64,000 nucleotides of DNA from Marinomonas rhizomae (GCF_024397855.1 NZ_CP073343.1:1984001-2048000); one strand, 5' to 3'; counted from the stretch's first letter, positions 45,042 to 55,611 are shown. Program-made: numbers and translations. Notes: generated by a model from the sequence alone, not told the origin.

Positions 45042-47672
45042 ATGGGAAAATCACTGGTTATCGTGGAATCGCCAGCAAAGGCGAAAACCATCAATAAATA
45101 CCTAGGTAACGACTTTGTTGTCAAATCGAGTGTGGGACACATTCGTGACTTACCATCAGGTACAACTGCCACCTCTACGCCTCAAGAGCGTGCAAAGCAG
45201 GCTGCTTTGACGCGCAAAATGAGCCCGGAAGAAAAACTTGAGTACAAAAGTAGCAAAGCGCGTAAACAGTTAATTTCTAGAATGGGAGTTGACCCAGAGA
45301 GTAACTGGAAGGCTCACTATGAAATTTTGCCCGGCAAAGAAAAAGTTGTCGATGAGCTAAAGCGTTTGGCGAAAAATGCAGACACCATCTATCTCGCAAC
45401 CGATTTGGATAGAGAGGGAGAGGCCATTGCGTGGCATTTGCGTGAAGCAATTGGTGGTGATGATACTCGCTATAAGCGAGTAGTTTTTAACGAGATCACC
45501 AAAAAAGCCATCAAGGCAGCCTTTGAAACGCCGTCAGAACTAGACATGGACCGAGTCAATGCTCAACAAGCTCGTCGTTTCTTAGATCGAGTGGTTGGCT
45601 TTATGGTATCGCCGTTGCTTTGGTCTAAAGTAGCAAGAGGGTTGTCTGCCGGACGAGTTCAGTCCGTTGCAGTGCGTTTAATCGTTGAGCGTGAAAAAGA
45701 GATTCGTGCATTTGTTCCTGATGAATTTTGGGAATTGGATGCCATGCTTGCTACGCCTTCAAAAGACGTTATTAAGTTTGAAGCGGCAAAATATCAAGAC
45801 AAAGAATATCGTCCTGTTAACAAGGCTCAATCGGATGAGCATGTTGCTCGTTTAAATGATGCAAAATACCTCGTTAGCAGCCGAGAAGATAAACCAACCA
45901 GCAGTAAACCTTCTGCGCCGTTTATCACCTCTACGTTACAGCAGGCAGCAAGTACGCGCTTGGGCTATGGTGTTAAGAAGACCATGATGCTTGCTCAGCG
46001 TCTGTATGAAGGTGGTTACATTACCTATATGCGTACTGACTCGACAAACTTAAGTGTTGATGCGGTAGAGGCGTTGAGAGGCTATATTCTTTCTAACTTT
46101 GGTGAAGCATATCTGCCAGCAGATCCTATCCGCTACAGCAGCAAAGAAGGTGCGCAAGAGGCTCACGAAGCCATTCGACCTTCTGATGTAAATGTACGTG
46201 TTGATGACTTGCTTGGTATGGAAAAAGACGCTCATCGTTTATACGACTTGATCCGCAGTCAATTTATGGCGTGTCAAATGACGCCAGCGGAATACACGTC
46301 GACGACTATCACAGTCACTACAGGCGAATACGAATTCAAGGCGAAAGGTCGTATCTTACGCTTTGATGGTTACACTCGTGCCATGCAGACAGTCGCTAAA
46401 AAAGGCGAAGATAACATCTTGCCAGATGTTGGTCAGGGTGAATATCTCGATCTTAAAGAGTTGCTACCTGAACAGCATTTTACTAAACCTGTAGCGCGTT
46501 TTAGTGAAGCAAGTTTGGTGAAAGAGCTCGAAAAGCGTGGAATTGGTCGTCCATCAACTTACGCATCTATTATTTCTACGATTCAAGATCGTGGCTATGT
46601 GCGTGTTGAAAATCGTCGTTTTTATGCTGAAAAAATGGGTGATATTGTTACTGAACGTTTGGTTGATAGCTTTAATTCTTTGATGAATTTCAGCTTTACG
46701 GCTCAAATGGAAGAGCAGTTAGATGACATTGCTGAAGGTCATAAAGATTGGATTAAAACGCTTAATGCATTTTATAAAGATTTTAGTTCTGTGCTTGCTA
46801 AAGCGGAATCGCCAGATGGCGGTATGATGCCAAATGAGCCGACTCCAACGGATATTGAATGCCCGACATGCTCTAGACCTATGCAGATTCGTACAGCTAG
46901 TACTGGTGTGTTTATGTCTTGTTCTGGTTATGTATTGCCGCCAAAAGAGCGTTGTAAAGCAACCATAAACCTGACCCGTGGTGATGAAGCAATAGCGGTC
47001 GATGATGAAGAAGGCGAGTCTAAAGCGCTGATCAATAAACATCGTTGTAAGATTTGCGGATCCGCTATGGACAGTTACTTAATGGATGAGCGCCGTAAGC
47101 TTCATGTGTGTGGTAACAACCCAGCTTGTTCTGGTTATGAAGTTGAGCATGGTGTTTTCAAGATTAAAGGCTATGACGGTCCTACGCTTGAATGCGATAA
47201 ATGTGAATCAGAAATGCAGCTTAAAACAGGCCGCTTTGGTAAATACTTTGGCTGTACAAACGAGGAGTGCAAAAACACTCGTAAGCTGCTGAAAAGTGGT
47301 GAAGCTGCGCCGCCGAAGATGGATCCTGTGCCAATGCCTGACCTTGCTTGTCAGAAAGTGGAAGATCACTATGTGCTTCGTGATGGTGCGACGGGCTTAT
47401 TCCTTGCTGCTAGTCAGTTCCCTCGCAAGCGGGAAACAAGAGCGCCTATGGTAAAAGAGCTGCTTCCTTATATGGATCAAATCGACCCGAAATACCATTT
47501 CTTTGCCAAAGCACCAGTAAAGGATTCCGAAGGTCGTCCAGCCATCATTCGTTATAGCCGTAAGACGAAAGAGCAATACGTCATGACGGAGAACGATGAG
47601 GGTAAACCAACAGGCTGGAAAGCATTTTATGTTGGTTCTAAATGGGTTGTTGAGGAAGGTAAGAAAAAATGA
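45042..47672 (+). CDS. topA: DNA topoisomerase I
   Basis: TopA relaxes negative supercoils by cutting one strand. The 876-residue type IA enzyme has the TOPRIM domain ([12 protein letters not shown] and [17 protein letters not shown]), the active Tyr in [10 protein letters not shown] near residue 329, and three C-terminal Cys4 zinc ribbons (starting [16 protein letters not shown] and CDKCESEM) followed by a basic tail. It ends in an ATGA overlap with the DUF6586 gene. Length and domain order match E. coli TopA. Confidence 0.97.
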   Translation: MGKSLVIVESPAKAKTINKYLGNDFVVKSSVGHIRDLPSGTTATSTPQERAKQAALTRKMSPEEKLEYKSSKARKQLISRMGVDPESNWKAHYEILPGKEKVVDELKRLAKNADTIYLATDLDREGEAIAWHLREAIGGDDTRYKRVVFNEITKKAIKAAFETPSELDMDRVNAQQARRFLDRVVGFMVSPLLWSKVARGLSAGRVQSVAVRLIVEREKEIRAFVPDEFWELDAMLATPSKDVIKFEAAKYQDKEYRPVNKAQSDEHVARLNDAKYLVSSREDKPTSSKPSAPFITSTLQQAASTRLGYGVKKTMMLAQRLYEGGYITYMRTDSTNLSVDAVEALRGYILSNFGEAYLPADPIRYSSKEGAQEAHEAIRPSDVNVRVDDLLGMEKDAHRLYDLIRSQFMACQMTPAEYTSTTITVTTGEYEFKAKGRILRFDGYTRAMQTVAKKGEDNILPDVGQGEYLDLKELLPEQHFTKPVARFSEASLVKELEKRGIGRPSTYASIISTIQDRGYVRVENRRFYAEKMGDIVTERLVDSFNSLMNFSFTAQMEEQLDDIAEGHKDWIKTLNAFYKDFSSVLAKAESPDGGMMPNEPTPTDIECPTCSRPMQIRTASTGVFMSCSGYVLPPKERCKATINLTRGDEAIAVDDEEGESKALINKHRCKICGSAMDSYLMDERRKLHVCGNNPACSGYEVEHGVFKIKGYDGPTLECDKCESEMQLKTGRFGKYFGCTNEECKNTRKLLKSGEAAPPKMDPVPMPDLACQKVEDHYVLRDGATGLFLAASQFPRKRETRAPMVKELLPYMDQIDPKYHFFAKAPVKDSEGRPAIIRYSRKTKEQYVMTENDEGKPTGWKAFYVGSKWVVEEGKKK

Positions 47673-48139
47673 GTGGTGCCAGTTTAGCCAGCGTAACCAA
47701 TCAAAAACTGGACACGGCAAGGCGTTTTATTAAGCAGAGTCAAGACACTGATGAAGTGTGGTTGAAAGTCGGGCTAGAAAGCTCGGCTATTTTCCAGTTG
47801 AGAAGTGCTCTTAACGGCTTGTTAAAAGAAGTAACCGCTGCTTATTCTTTATCTGGATCCTTGGACGTTGCTAAGCTGCTGGCAGAGTCTGAAAACAAGC
47901 AAATCGTTGTTCCTGTATTGGCTGAGTTGGCTGATTTGCTAGCACATAGTAATTCTTGGTGCTATCAATTGGATCTGGCGTATTTGGTTCAGTTCGAGTG
48001 TCGTGCGTCTATATCATCAGCGGTTCAAAGCGACAACCTGATAGGGCGTGGAAGTGATGCGGGAGCTTCCGTGAGTTTATATTTAGCCAAGTTGGTTGAA
48101 TTAGTATTACGTTTTAGAGAAGAGTCGTCAGAGTATTAA
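47669..48139 (+). CDS. DUF6586-type protein encoded downstream of topA
   Basis: This 156-residue soluble, helical protein is of the kind found just after topA in pseudomonads (DUF6586). Typical features are [12 protein letters not shown] near the N-terminus and [14 protein letters not shown] (about 38-51). Function unknown. It overlaps topA by four bases and is followed after two bases by another small unknown gene, so all three are likely one operon. Confidence 0.82.
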   Translation: MSGASLASVTNQKLDTARRFIKQSQDTDEVWLKVGLESSAIFQLRSALNGLLKEVTAAYSLSGSLDVAKLLAESENKQIVVPVLAELADLLAHSNSWCYQLDLAYLVQFECRASISSAVQSDNLIGRGSDAGASVSLYLAKLVELVLRFREESSEY

Positions 48140-48141
48140 AT

Positions 48142-48408
48142 ATGAAAGAATCCTACCTAGAAATTGTTGAGCTAGATAACGGCGATATCGTGCTGCGTCC
48201 AGCCAGTGAAGATGGTGAGGAAACCGTTCCATTAGCAACATTGCAAATATCGGATGATACTCGGTCTTATCTAAAGGATCGTTATTTTGAATTAGCGAAA
48301 TGTATGTTTCATGCAGGCATTGATTTTGTTTATTCGGATGATTCGTTTTATGACGATGACTCGGAATATCTTGATGATGAAGATTTTCGTCCTAAAATTT
48401 TGCACTGA
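48142..48408 (+). CDS. Small acidic protein of unknown function, topA operon
   Basis: This 88-residue protein begins MKESYLEIVELDNGDIVLRP and ends in an Asp/Glu/Tyr-rich tail (about 67-83, SDDSFYDDDSEYLDDED). It has no membrane segment. It starts two bases after the preceding stop codon and is the last gene before a strong terminator. A similar small acidic gene between topA and lexA is found in related genera. Function unknown. Confidence 0.82.
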   Translation: MKESYLEIVELDNGDIVLRPASEDGEETVPLATLQISDDTRSYLKDRYFELAKCMFHAGIDFVYSDDSFYDDDSEYLDDEDFRPKILH

Positions 48409-48464
48409 ATAAGCGACCCTAAATCAGCTGTAATGAAACTGATTGATGCAATATAGGTTCAAAT

Positions 48465-48495
48465 AAAAAAGCGAAGCAGAAGCTTCGCTTTTTTA
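48465..48495 (+). terminator. Terminator between topA operon and lexA (bidirectional)
   Basis: The stem AAAAAAGCGAAGC / GCTTCGCTTTTTT with a short AGAA loop has T-runs on both strands, so it can end both the topA operon and lexA transcripts. Confidence 0.92.
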
Positions 48496-48525
48496 TTTAT
48501 CTAGTGTTGAAGCGAATGGGAGTAT

Positions 48526-49149
48526 TCAAAGTCCTTGGCGAATGACACCTACCGATAGGCCTTCAATTGCAAACTCTTCGCTTTCAAGGTCAACAAGGAT
48601 GTCGCTGAACTCTTCGTTTTCAGGAATGAGCCTAACGATACTGCCTTTCTGCTCGAAACGCTTAACGGTTACTTCGTCACCAATACGAGCAACCACAATT
48701 TGTCCATTGCGCACGGTGGTGGTTTTGTGAACGGCTAAGAGATCACCTTCCATTATGCCAATATCTTTCATGCTAGTGCCTGATACAGACAAGAAGTAAT
48801 CCGCTTGCGGAGAAAACATACTCGCTGGAATGTTTACATGCGAAGCAATGTTTTCCTGAGCCAAAATAGGGTAACCTGCAGCGACTTTGCCTATGACAGG
48901 TAAGCCAAGGTCGTCAACGGGCTCATCATTTGATGCGCGATCGACTAAGCGTATTCCTCTAGATGCGCCAGAAAGCATCTCTATAGCGCCTTTTTTGCAT
49001 AGGGCTTTTAGGTGCTCTTCGGCTGCATTTGGGGATTTAAACCCAAGCCGGCGTGCTATTTCTGCTCTAGTCGGTGGAAAACCTGTTTCACTTATAAATT
49101 CGCGAATGGTTTCTAGTACGTCAGATTGTCTTTTGGTTAATTTAATCAT
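48526..49149 (-). CDS. lexA: SOS repressor LexA
   Basis: LexA represses DNA-damage genes and cleaves itself when RecA filaments form. The 207-residue protein has the N-terminal winged helix (about 1-65; [26 protein letters not shown] in two parts around position 40), the Ala91-Gly92 cleavage site in KVAAGYPI, and the Ser126 / Lys163 dyad in SGTSMKD and TVKRF. Two LexA boxes lie 8-42 bases upstream of its start, between it and divergent dinG, so both genes should be controlled by it. Confidence 0.97.
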   Translation of the reverse strand: MIKLTKRQSDVLETIREFISETGFPPTRAEIARRLGFKSPNAAEEHLKALCKKGAIEMLSGASRGIRLVDRASNDEPVDDLGLPVIGKVAAGYPILAQENIASHVNIPASMFSPQADYFLSVSGTSMKDIGIMEGDLLAVHKTTTVRNGQIVVARIGDEVTVKRFEQKGSIVRLIPENEEFSDILVDLESEEFAIEGLSVGVIRQGL

Positions 49150-49156
49150 AGGTTAT

Positions 49157-49172
49157 CTGGTTGTTTATACAG
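49157..49172. promoter_or_regulatory. LexA box 1
   Basis: CTGGTTGTTTATACAG fits the gammaproteobacterial LexA site CTG-N10-CAG. It is nearest to lexA, eight bases before its start codon. Confidence 0.8.
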
Positions 49173-49175
49173 TTA

Positions 49176-49191
49176 CTGTTATTATATACAG
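49176..49191. promoter_or_regulatory. LexA box 2
   Basis: CTGTTATTATATACAG fits CTG-N10-CAG closely (an extra T after CTG matches the consensus TACTGT). It lies 27 bases before the dinG start and 19 bases centre to centre from box 1. Confidence 0.88.
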
Positions 49192-49218
49192 CATTCCTAA
49201 CTATACTCAATGATATAA

Positions 49219-51342
49219 ATGCTTTCAGACGAACTAAAAAAACAGATTCAACTTGCATACCGAGCATCTTTGGATGCGAAGTCCCATAAACCAAGGGCTG
49301 GACAGCGCCAGATGATTGGTGCAATCGCTCGAACCTTGGGCAACATTAGACAAGGTTCTGAGGGCGAACGCCTTGAAGAGAAGCATGTTGCCGTAATTGA
49401 GGCGGGTACGGGTACGGGTAAAACCCTGTCGTATTGTCTTGCCGCAATACCAATTGCTAAGGCACGTGGCCTCAAATTAATTATTTCTACTGCGACAGTT
49501 GCACTCCAAGAGCAGATTTTACATAAAGAATTACCAGACTTGCTTGAGCATACTGAACTCTCGTTCAAGTACACGCTTGCTAAAGGCCGAGGCCGCTATC
49601 TTTGCTTGAATAACCTCGAAGGTTTTTTAGGATCAGAAGAGCTGGCCATGGAGGATATGTTTGCGGGCCTATTTGAACAGCACCTTCACTCAGATGACGT
49701 TAATACTGTTCTTTATCAAGAAATGGATGCCGCTTTGTCAAAAGGTGAATGGGATGGTGATAAAGATAACTGGTCTGGCATTGTTCGAGACCAGGATTGG
49801 CGACGTTTAACAACCGATCATCAGCAGTGTACTAATCGAAATTGCGCTAATTATTCCGCTTGTCCGTTTTTTAAAGCGCGCGCTGAGATTGAAGTCGCGG
49901 ATGTGATTGTAGCTAACCATGATTTGGTGTTGGCAGACTTGTCATTGGGTGGTGGTGCGATTCTTACCCCACCAAAAGAAACTATCTACGTTTTTGATGA
50001 GGGGCATCATCTTCCTGATAAGGCTATTGGACATTTCCGTCATGAAGTTCGTTTACAACAAAGTATTACTTGGTTACGTCAACTGGAGAAAAATCTAGTT
50101 AACTTAAAGCAGGAGTTAACCGATGATGTCAGTTTGACTGGCCAGCTTTTGTTAAAAATCCCACAGCAAATACAAAGTATTGTTAACTTTATCCAATATG
50201 CGCAACAAGGCTTGGCTCCTTATATTCAGGGGTTGGGTTTGGATCAAGAAAACAATCAACATCGGTTTGAATTTGGTCAGGTGCCAGATGAATTGCGCCA
50301 GTTGGCTTATAGCCTACAAACGTCCTATCAAAAACTATTTAACAATATAGAAAGTATTCAAGACGAGTGTAAAAAAACGAAGCAAAATGAAGGCATGGGA
50401 GTGACGCCTGAAACGGCGGAAACTTGGCAGCCTATTTTGGGTGTTGTTATGGGGCGTCTGGAGCAATGTGTTGGCTTGTGGCGACTTTACTCAACAGTAG
50501 ATGATCAGAATTTCCCGCCAAATGCTCGCTGGTTAGTTTTGTCCGGTCAAGGAATGGAACAAGATATTGAACTGGGCGCATCTCCAATACTTGCAGCCAA
50601 TACCTTAAGGCAGCAGCTTTGGGACAAATGCTTTGGTGCTGTAGTGACCTCGGCAACGTTGACAGCGCTAAATCAATTTCATCGTTTTAATATGCGCTCA
50701 GGCGTACCGCGGGAAAGCGAATATCTGCGTGTCATAAGCCCGTTTAATTTCCAAGAAAATGGTCTTTTGGTGGTGCCGAATATGGAGCATGAGCCAAACC
50801 GAGTAGAACAGCATACTGCCGAGATTGTTGCTTACTTAAATGAACATGTGAACACAGAAAAGGGCAGTTTGGTGCTGTTTTCTTCTCGTCGTCAGATGGA
50901 GGAAGTGGCTCAGTCTGTTTCGGCTGGACTGCAAGAAATACTTTTGATGCAAGGTGAGCAATCTAAACGTGTAATTTTAGATTCCCATAAATCCCGCATT
51001 GATGACGGGAAAGGCAGTTTGCTGCTCGGTTTAGCCAGTTTTGCGGAAGGAGTGGATCTGCCCGGTGATTATTTGACCTGTGTATACATCGCCAAAATTC
51101 CTTTTGCGGTGCCAGATGATCCTGTTGAAGCGACACTCGCTGAATGGATTCAAAAGCGTGGTGGTAATCCGTTCATGGAAATTACTATACCGGATGCGTC
51201 TCTGCGTTTAGTGCAGGCAACTGGGCGTCTTTTAAGAAGTGAAAAAGACTCTGGTGAAATACATATTTTAGATAAGCGCTTACGCACAAAACGATACGGG
51301 TCGCAGTTAATTAATAGCCTACCACCGTATAAGTATCAGTAG
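49219..51342 (+). CDS. dinG: ATP-dependent DNA helicase DinG
   Basis: DinG is an SOS-induced iron-sulfur helicase of the XPD/Rad3 group that unwinds 5'-3', including R-loops. The 707-residue protein has the Walker A EAGTGTGKTLSY (about 57-68), four cluster cysteines around QCTNRNCANYSACPFF (with one before), the DEAH-type VFDEGHHLPD and the C-terminal motif QATGRLLRS. It is divergent from lexA, with two LexA boxes between, as expected for a damage-inducible gene. Confidence 0.95.
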   Translation: MLSDELKKQIQLAYRASLDAKSHKPRAGQRQMIGAIARTLGNIRQGSEGERLEEKHVAVIEAGTGTGKTLSYCLAAIPIAKARGLKLIISTATVALQEQILHKELPDLLEHTELSFKYTLAKGRGRYLCLNNLEGFLGSEELAMEDMFAGLFEQHLHSDDVNTVLYQEMDAALSKGEWDGDKDNWSGIVRDQDWRRLTTDHQQCTNRNCANYSACPFFKARAEIEVADVIVANHDLVLADLSLGGGAILTPPKETIYVFDEGHHLPDKAIGHFRHEVRLQQSITWLRQLEKNLVNLKQELTDDVSLTGQLLLKIPQQIQSIVNFIQYAQQGLAPYIQGLGLDQENNQHRFEFGQVPDELRQLAYSLQTSYQKLFNNIESIQDECKKTKQNEGMGVTPETAETWQPILGVVMGRLEQCVGLWRLYSTVDDQNFPPNARWLVLSGQGMEQDIELGASPILAANTLRQQLWDKCFGAVVTSATLTALNQFHRFNMRSGVPRESEYLRVISPFNFQENGLLVVPNMEHEPNRVEQHTAEIVAYLNEHVNTEKGSLVLFSSRRQMEEVAQSVSAGLQEILLMQGEQSKRVILDSHKSRIDDGKGSLLLGLASFAEGVDLPGDYLTCVYIAKIPFAVPDDPVEATLAEWIQKRGGNPFMEITIPDASLRLVQATGRLLRSEKDSGEIHILDKRLRTKRYGSQLINSLPPYKYQ

Positions 51343-51438
51343 TTTGGTACGCAAGGGGTGATAAAGCTTTACCAATTAGGTACACTCCTAGCACAGATTA
51401 TTAACCTCAAAACACAATAGAAGCGTATAGATTCCAAT

Positions 51439-52803
51439 ATGGAAAACCAAACTCAAGAAGCACCACAAGAAACGACAGCAAAACCAAAGCCAAAACGTAC
51501 ACGTCGCCCAAATAAGCGTCCAAAAAAGCAAGATGATAATACGGCAAGTGTTCAGGCTGATACGCAAGCAAGCAATGATACTAAGCCTACAGGTAATGCA
51601 AACTCTAAAGTTTGGTCTATTGAAGACTTTCCGGTGGCGGAAGTTGAGGGCAAGATGCGCTTCCATGACTTAAACCTTCCTGATCGAGTGATAAAGTCTA
51701 TTTCTGAAATGGGGTTTGAATACTGCAGTGAAATTCAGGCAGAAACCTTACCGATGACGCTCTTGGGTTATGACATTATTGGTCAAGCACAAACGGGTAC
51801 GGGTAAAACGGCTGCATTTCTCATAGCAATGATTAGTGATTTTCTTGATTATCCGCTGGAAGAAAAACGAGCGAATAATTTTGCTCGTGGTTTGATTATC
51901 GCACCGACGCGTGAGTTGGCGATACAGATCGCTGATGAAGCGGTGAAGTTAACCTCAAATTGTCATTTGAATGTCGTGACTTTGGTTGGCGGTTTGAGCT
52001 ATGAAAAACAGAAAATTGCATTAGAAACAGAAAATGTTGATATCTTGGTTGCAACACCTGGTCGTTTGTTGGACTTTGCTCGTAGCCGCAAAGTGCAATT
52101 GGGTAAAGTGGAATGTTTAGTGCTTGATGAGGCTGACCGCATGCTGTCCATGGGCTTTATTCCGGATGTGAAAAGCATTATTCGTATGACGCCACATAAA
52201 GAAACAAGACAAACTATGTTGTTTAGTGCGACCTTCCCTAAAGACATACAGGCACTAGCGCAACAGTGGACCTACTTTCCAAAAGAAGTCTCTGTTGTGC
52301 CCAAAGAGGCGACAAACCAAAATATTGATCAGGTCATCTATACTGTAGAAGCAGATCAGAAGTGGCCGGTATTGCAACAGTTGATCGAAAAAAATGGCGG
52401 ACAACGTACTATCATTTTTGCTAACCGTCGTGATGAAACTCGTGATCTGTATGAGCGTTTGCGCAAGGCAAATATTAATTGCGCGATTTTATCTGGCGAA
52501 GTGGCACAAGATAAACGAGTGAAAACCTTGGCTAATTTCAAAGATGGCACCATTCAAGTACTTGTTGCTACTGATGTTGCTGGGCGTGGAATTCACGTAG
52601 ATAACGTAGAGCTAGTGGTTAATTACTCATTACCAGAAGATCCAGAAGATTACGTGCATCGCATTGGTCGTACTGGTCGTGGTGGTGAAATGGGTAAATC
52701 AGTAAGCTTTGCCAGCGAAGATGATTCTTTCATGATTCCTGAAATCGAAAGAGTCGTCGGTGAGAGTATCCGCTGTGAATACATGGTAGATACATCTTTA
52801 TAA
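51439..52803 (+). CDS. rhlB: RhlB-like DEAD-box RNA helicase
   Basis: This 454-residue helicase has a low-complexity Lys/Pro/Gln N-terminal tail (about 1-55), then the helicase core: Q motif near FEYCSEIQAETLP, Walker A AQTGTGKTAAF, DEAD at VLDEADRM, SAT at LFSATFP, and motif VI HRIGRTGRGG. RhlB unwinds structured RNA for RNase E; the tail here is N-terminal and longer than in E. coli RhlB, so the symbol is by overall similarity. It follows dinG by 96 bases. Confidence 0.88.
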   Translation: MENQTQEAPQETTAKPKPKRTRRPNKRPKKQDDNTASVQADTQASNDTKPTGNANSKVWSIEDFPVAEVEGKMRFHDLNLPDRVIKSISEMGFEYCSEIQAETLPMTLLGYDIIGQAQTGTGKTAAFLIAMISDFLDYPLEEKRANNFARGLIIAPTRELAIQIADEAVKLTSNCHLNVVTLVGGLSYEKQKIALETENVDILVATPGRLLDFARSRKVQLGKVECLVLDEADRMLSMGFIPDVKSIIRMTPHKETRQTMLFSATFPKDIQALAQQWTYFPKEVSVVPKEATNQNIDQVIYTVEADQKWPVLQQLIEKNGGQRTIIFANRRDETRDLYERLRKANINCAILSGEVAQDKRVKTLANFKDGTIQVLVATDVAGRGIHVDNVELVVNYSLPEDPEDYVHRIGRTGRGGEMGKSVSFASEDDSFMIPEIERVVGESIRCEYMVDTSL

Positions 52804-52831
52804 AAATCGCTTAATTTTTAAGTGAGATAAG

Positions 52832-54253
52832 ATGAATTTAGAACACCACTTTGCAAGTTTGGGTGAGGCGTTTTCTTCGAAAACTCTCATCCAGCCACTT
52901 CTTGAGCAGCGATTGGTAGAGTTTAACCAATCGCTCGCTAGCTTTCTGTCTATTGATATTAAATCGAATGAAACCAAACGACTTTTAAGTGGTGAGGAGG
53001 CTCTGCCTTCCAGCCTGAGTATGGTCTACGCAGGTCATCAATTTGGTGGTTTTTCGCCTCAGCTGGGTGATGGCCGTGGTGTGCTGCTAGGGGAGGTTCG
53101 TGGAGAAGATGGTCTTTTGTATGATTTGCATATGAAAGGCGCGGGTCCAACGCCTTATTCTCGACGCGCCGATGGTCGTGCCGTTTTACGTTCTTGTATT
53201 CGTGAATACTTAGCCAGTGAGGGGATGGCGGCGTTGTCGGTGCCTTCTTCTCGTGCTTTGGCGCTTTATGATAGTCGAGAGGCGGTGTATCGAGAAACGC
53301 CTGAGGCTGGCGCTATGCTGCTCAGAGTGGCACAAGGGCATATTCGCTTTGGCCACTTTGAATACTTTTTTTATCAGGGTAAACAGGCGGAACTGGAACA
53401 GCTTATCGATTACTGCCTTAAACATTATTATCCTGAATGCTTGGCGACAGATGCCCCCTTAGAAAGCATGTTGATCGAAGTGGTAAAGCGTACCGCAAGA
53501 ATGATTGCTAAATGGCAGGCAATTGGTTTTCAGCATGGCGTGATGAATACCGATAATTTTTCTTTCACGGGTGAAACCATCGATTATGGCCCTTATGGCT
53601 TCATGGAAGATTATGAACCTAATTGGGTTTGCAATCATTCTGACTATGAAGGGCGTTATGCGTTTTCGCGCCAGCCAGGCGTTGGTTTATGGAATCTTAA
53701 TTGCTTGATGAGATGTTTTTCCAAGCATCTGGAAAGGGATCAGCTGATTGCTATATTGCAATCTTATGAGCCAGAGTTACAGGCTCATTATGATTCATTG
53801 ATGATGGAGAAAATGGGTCTAAACTCAGTACAAGAAGTACACGAATTGTTGCCGATACTATTTTCAATATTGGCTGTGGAAAAAATGGATTATACCGTCT
53901 TTTTCCGTTTATTGAGTCATATTGAACAGGGGGATTATTCGCTTTTGCTCGACGAGGTTGTTGATCGAGAAAAACTGTCTTCTTGGCTTGAGCGATATGA
54001 GCTTGCGCGAGTGAAAGGCGGTTCAGCGTGGTCTGAAGTCGGTAATTCCATGTTGGCTATAAACCCTAAATTTATACTAAGAAACTATTTGGCTCATGAT
54101 GCGATTCTTGCTGCTGAACAAGGTGATTACTTACCATTCCGTCGTTTATTAAACGTACTTACTCATCCTTTTGATGAGCATCCTGAGTCAGATGCTCTTG
54201 CGCAAAGGGCGCCTGAGTGGGGGAAATCTCTGGAGGTGAGTTGTTCGTCTTAG
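52832..54253 (+). CDS. selO: Protein adenylyltransferase SelO (YdiU)
   Basis: SelO is a pseudokinase-fold enzyme that binds ATP in flipped orientation and transfers AMP to proteins, mostly redox targets. The 473-residue protein has VYAGHQFGGFSPQLGDGR (about 66-83), MKGAGPTPYSRRADGRAVLR (about 104-123) and MNTDNFSFTGETIDYGP (about 243-259). It ends with Cys-Ser-Ser, the place where animal SelO has selenocysteine. It follows the RhlB-like gene by 28 bases. Confidence 0.94.
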   Translation: MNLEHHFASLGEAFSSKTLIQPLLEQRLVEFNQSLASFLSIDIKSNETKRLLSGEEALPSSLSMVYAGHQFGGFSPQLGDGRGVLLGEVRGEDGLLYDLHMKGAGPTPYSRRADGRAVLRSCIREYLASEGMAALSVPSSRALALYDSREAVYRETPEAGAMLLRVAQGHIRFGHFEYFFYQGKQAELEQLIDYCLKHYYPECLATDAPLESMLIEVVKRTARMIAKWQAIGFQHGVMNTDNFSFTGETIDYGPYGFMEDYEPNWVCNHSDYEGRYAFSRQPGVGLWNLNCLMRCFSKHLERDQLIAILQSYEPELQAHYDSLMMEKMGLNSVQEVHELLPILFSILAVEKMDYTVFFRLLSHIEQGDYSLLLDEVVDREKLSSWLERYELARVKGGSAWSEVGNSMLAINPKFILRNYLAHDAILAAEQGDYLPFRRLLNVLTHPFDEHPESDALAQRAPEWGKSLEVSCSS

Positions 54254-54305
54254 TTTCGTGCATTTTTATATGGTTTGACGATATTTTAAAAGAGAAGCAG
54301 TCATT

Positions 54306-55334
54306 ATGAAGCATTCTGTATGTGTATTGGGTGGTGGTAGTTTTGGTACCGCCTTGGCGAATATTATGGCAAAAAATGGTCATCAAGTTAGCCAGTGGAT
54401 GCGCAATGAAGAGCAGGTTGAAGAAATTAATCTGACAGGTTTGAATAGTCGCTATTTGCCAAATGCACCATTGCACCGCGAGTTATTAGCGACCAGTAAT
54501 TTGGAACAAGCAATCCGCGATAGCGATACCGTTTTTGTGTCTATACCGTCTAAATCATTCGAGCAGGTTGTGCAGCGCATCGAACCTTTATTGACTGCGG
54601 ATAAAATATTAATTAGCACCACCAAGGGGTTTAATCCAAATCGATTTGAACTTATGAGTGATGTTTTGCGTCGAAACCCTATTACTCAAAAAATAGGTGT
54701 ATTAAGCGGTCCAAATTTAGCCAAGGAGATCGCAGCAGGTCAAATGACTGGGTCTGTCATCGCTAGTGCTGATGATAATGTGCGTCAGCGTGTTATTGAA
54801 TTGTTGAAATCGCCGACTTTTCGAGTTTATGAGAATATTGATAGTACGGGTGTTGAGTTGGCCGGCGCGCTAAAAAATATCTATGCCATTGTCTGTGGCC
54901 TTGCCAAAGCTCTAAATGTTGGCGAAAACACAATGTCGATGATTATGACTCGAAGTCTGGCTGAGATGAGTCGCTTTGCCGTGCATTTTGGTGCTAACCC
55001 AATGACGTTTCTTGGATTAGCGGGGATGGGGGACTTAATTGCGACCTGTACATCACCTTTGAGTCGAAACTACCGTGTTGGATTTGCCATCGGATCAGGT
55101 CAAAATTTGAACGAGGCTGTGGGTGGAATTGGAGAGGTAGCAGAAGGGGTGAACACCCTGAAGATGGTGGTAGAAGAAGCCAACAAACACGGCTTGTATA
55201 TGCCGCTTGCGGAAGGTTTGTCTAAATTATTGTTTAAAGGTGCCAAGCTGGAATCATTGATCGGGTCAATGATGACTGGTGAGCAAAAATGGGATGTCGA
55301 ATTTGCGACAAATGAGGGGAATAACAATGTCTAA
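54306..55334 (+). CDS. gpsA: Glycerol-3-phosphate dehydrogenase [NAD(P)+] GpsA
   Basis: GpsA reduces dihydroxyacetone phosphate to sn-glycerol-3-phosphate for phospholipid synthesis. The 342-residue protein begins with the nucleotide site VLGGGSFGTALANIMAKNG (about 6-24) and has LSGPNLAKEIAAG (about 137-149), the catalytic Lys in ELAGALKNIYAI (about 183-194) and the later AGMGDLIATC. It overlaps the next gene by eight bases (ATGTCTAA), the same overlap sequence as moaC/moaD. Confidence 0.96.
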   Translation: MKHSVCVLGGGSFGTALANIMAKNGHQVSQWMRNEEQVEEINLTGLNSRYLPNAPLHRELLATSNLEQAIRDSDTVFVSIPSKSFEQVVQRIEPLLTADKILISTTKGFNPNRFELMSDVLRRNPITQKIGVLSGPNLAKEIAAGQMTGSVIASADDNVRQRVIELLKSPTFRVYENIDSTGVELAGALKNIYAIVCGLAKALNVGENTMSMIMTRSLAEMSRFAVHFGANPMTFLGLAGMGDLIATCTSPLSRNYRVGFAIGSGQNLNEAVGGIGEVAEGVNTLKMVVEEANKHGLYMPLAEGLSKLLFKGAKLESLIGSMMTGEQKWDVEFATNEGNNNV

Positions 55335-55611
55335 ACCAGGTTATGCTGATCAGGGTTTTTGGTTTCGTGTGATTTTTATGTTGATCTATTGGGTCGTTTT
55401 AAACGTTGCTGTCACTGTATTTGGTGTTTTGCTTATTTTAGTAAGCTTGGTGAAGTTGGGCTCGAAGCATGAGCCTGTGATGTTATCGTCTTGGCTAAAA
55501 GCGATGACAGCATTTATTGGGCAAATTTTTTCATTCTTGTCTTTTGGGTCAGAAGAGAAACCTTTTCCATTTCAACCATGGCCTCAGGTAGATGCGGATG
55601 AAGAAGCCTAA
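55327..55611 (+). CDS. DUF4389 membrane protein
   Basis: This 94-residue protein has one long hydrophobic stretch (about 14-40) that may form one or two membrane segments and a conserved run WLKAMTAFIGQIFSFLSF (about 58-75) typical of DUF4389. Function unknown. The ATG at 55327 (MSKPGYADQG) is inside the gpsA end; the frame reads back further, but without a ribosome binding site. Its end overlaps the sixA start. Confidence 0.82.
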   Translation: MSKPGYADQGFWFRVIFMLIYWVVLNVAVTVFGVLLILVSLVKLGSKHEPVMLSSWLKAMTAFIGQIFSFLSFGSEEKPFPFQPWPQVDADEEA

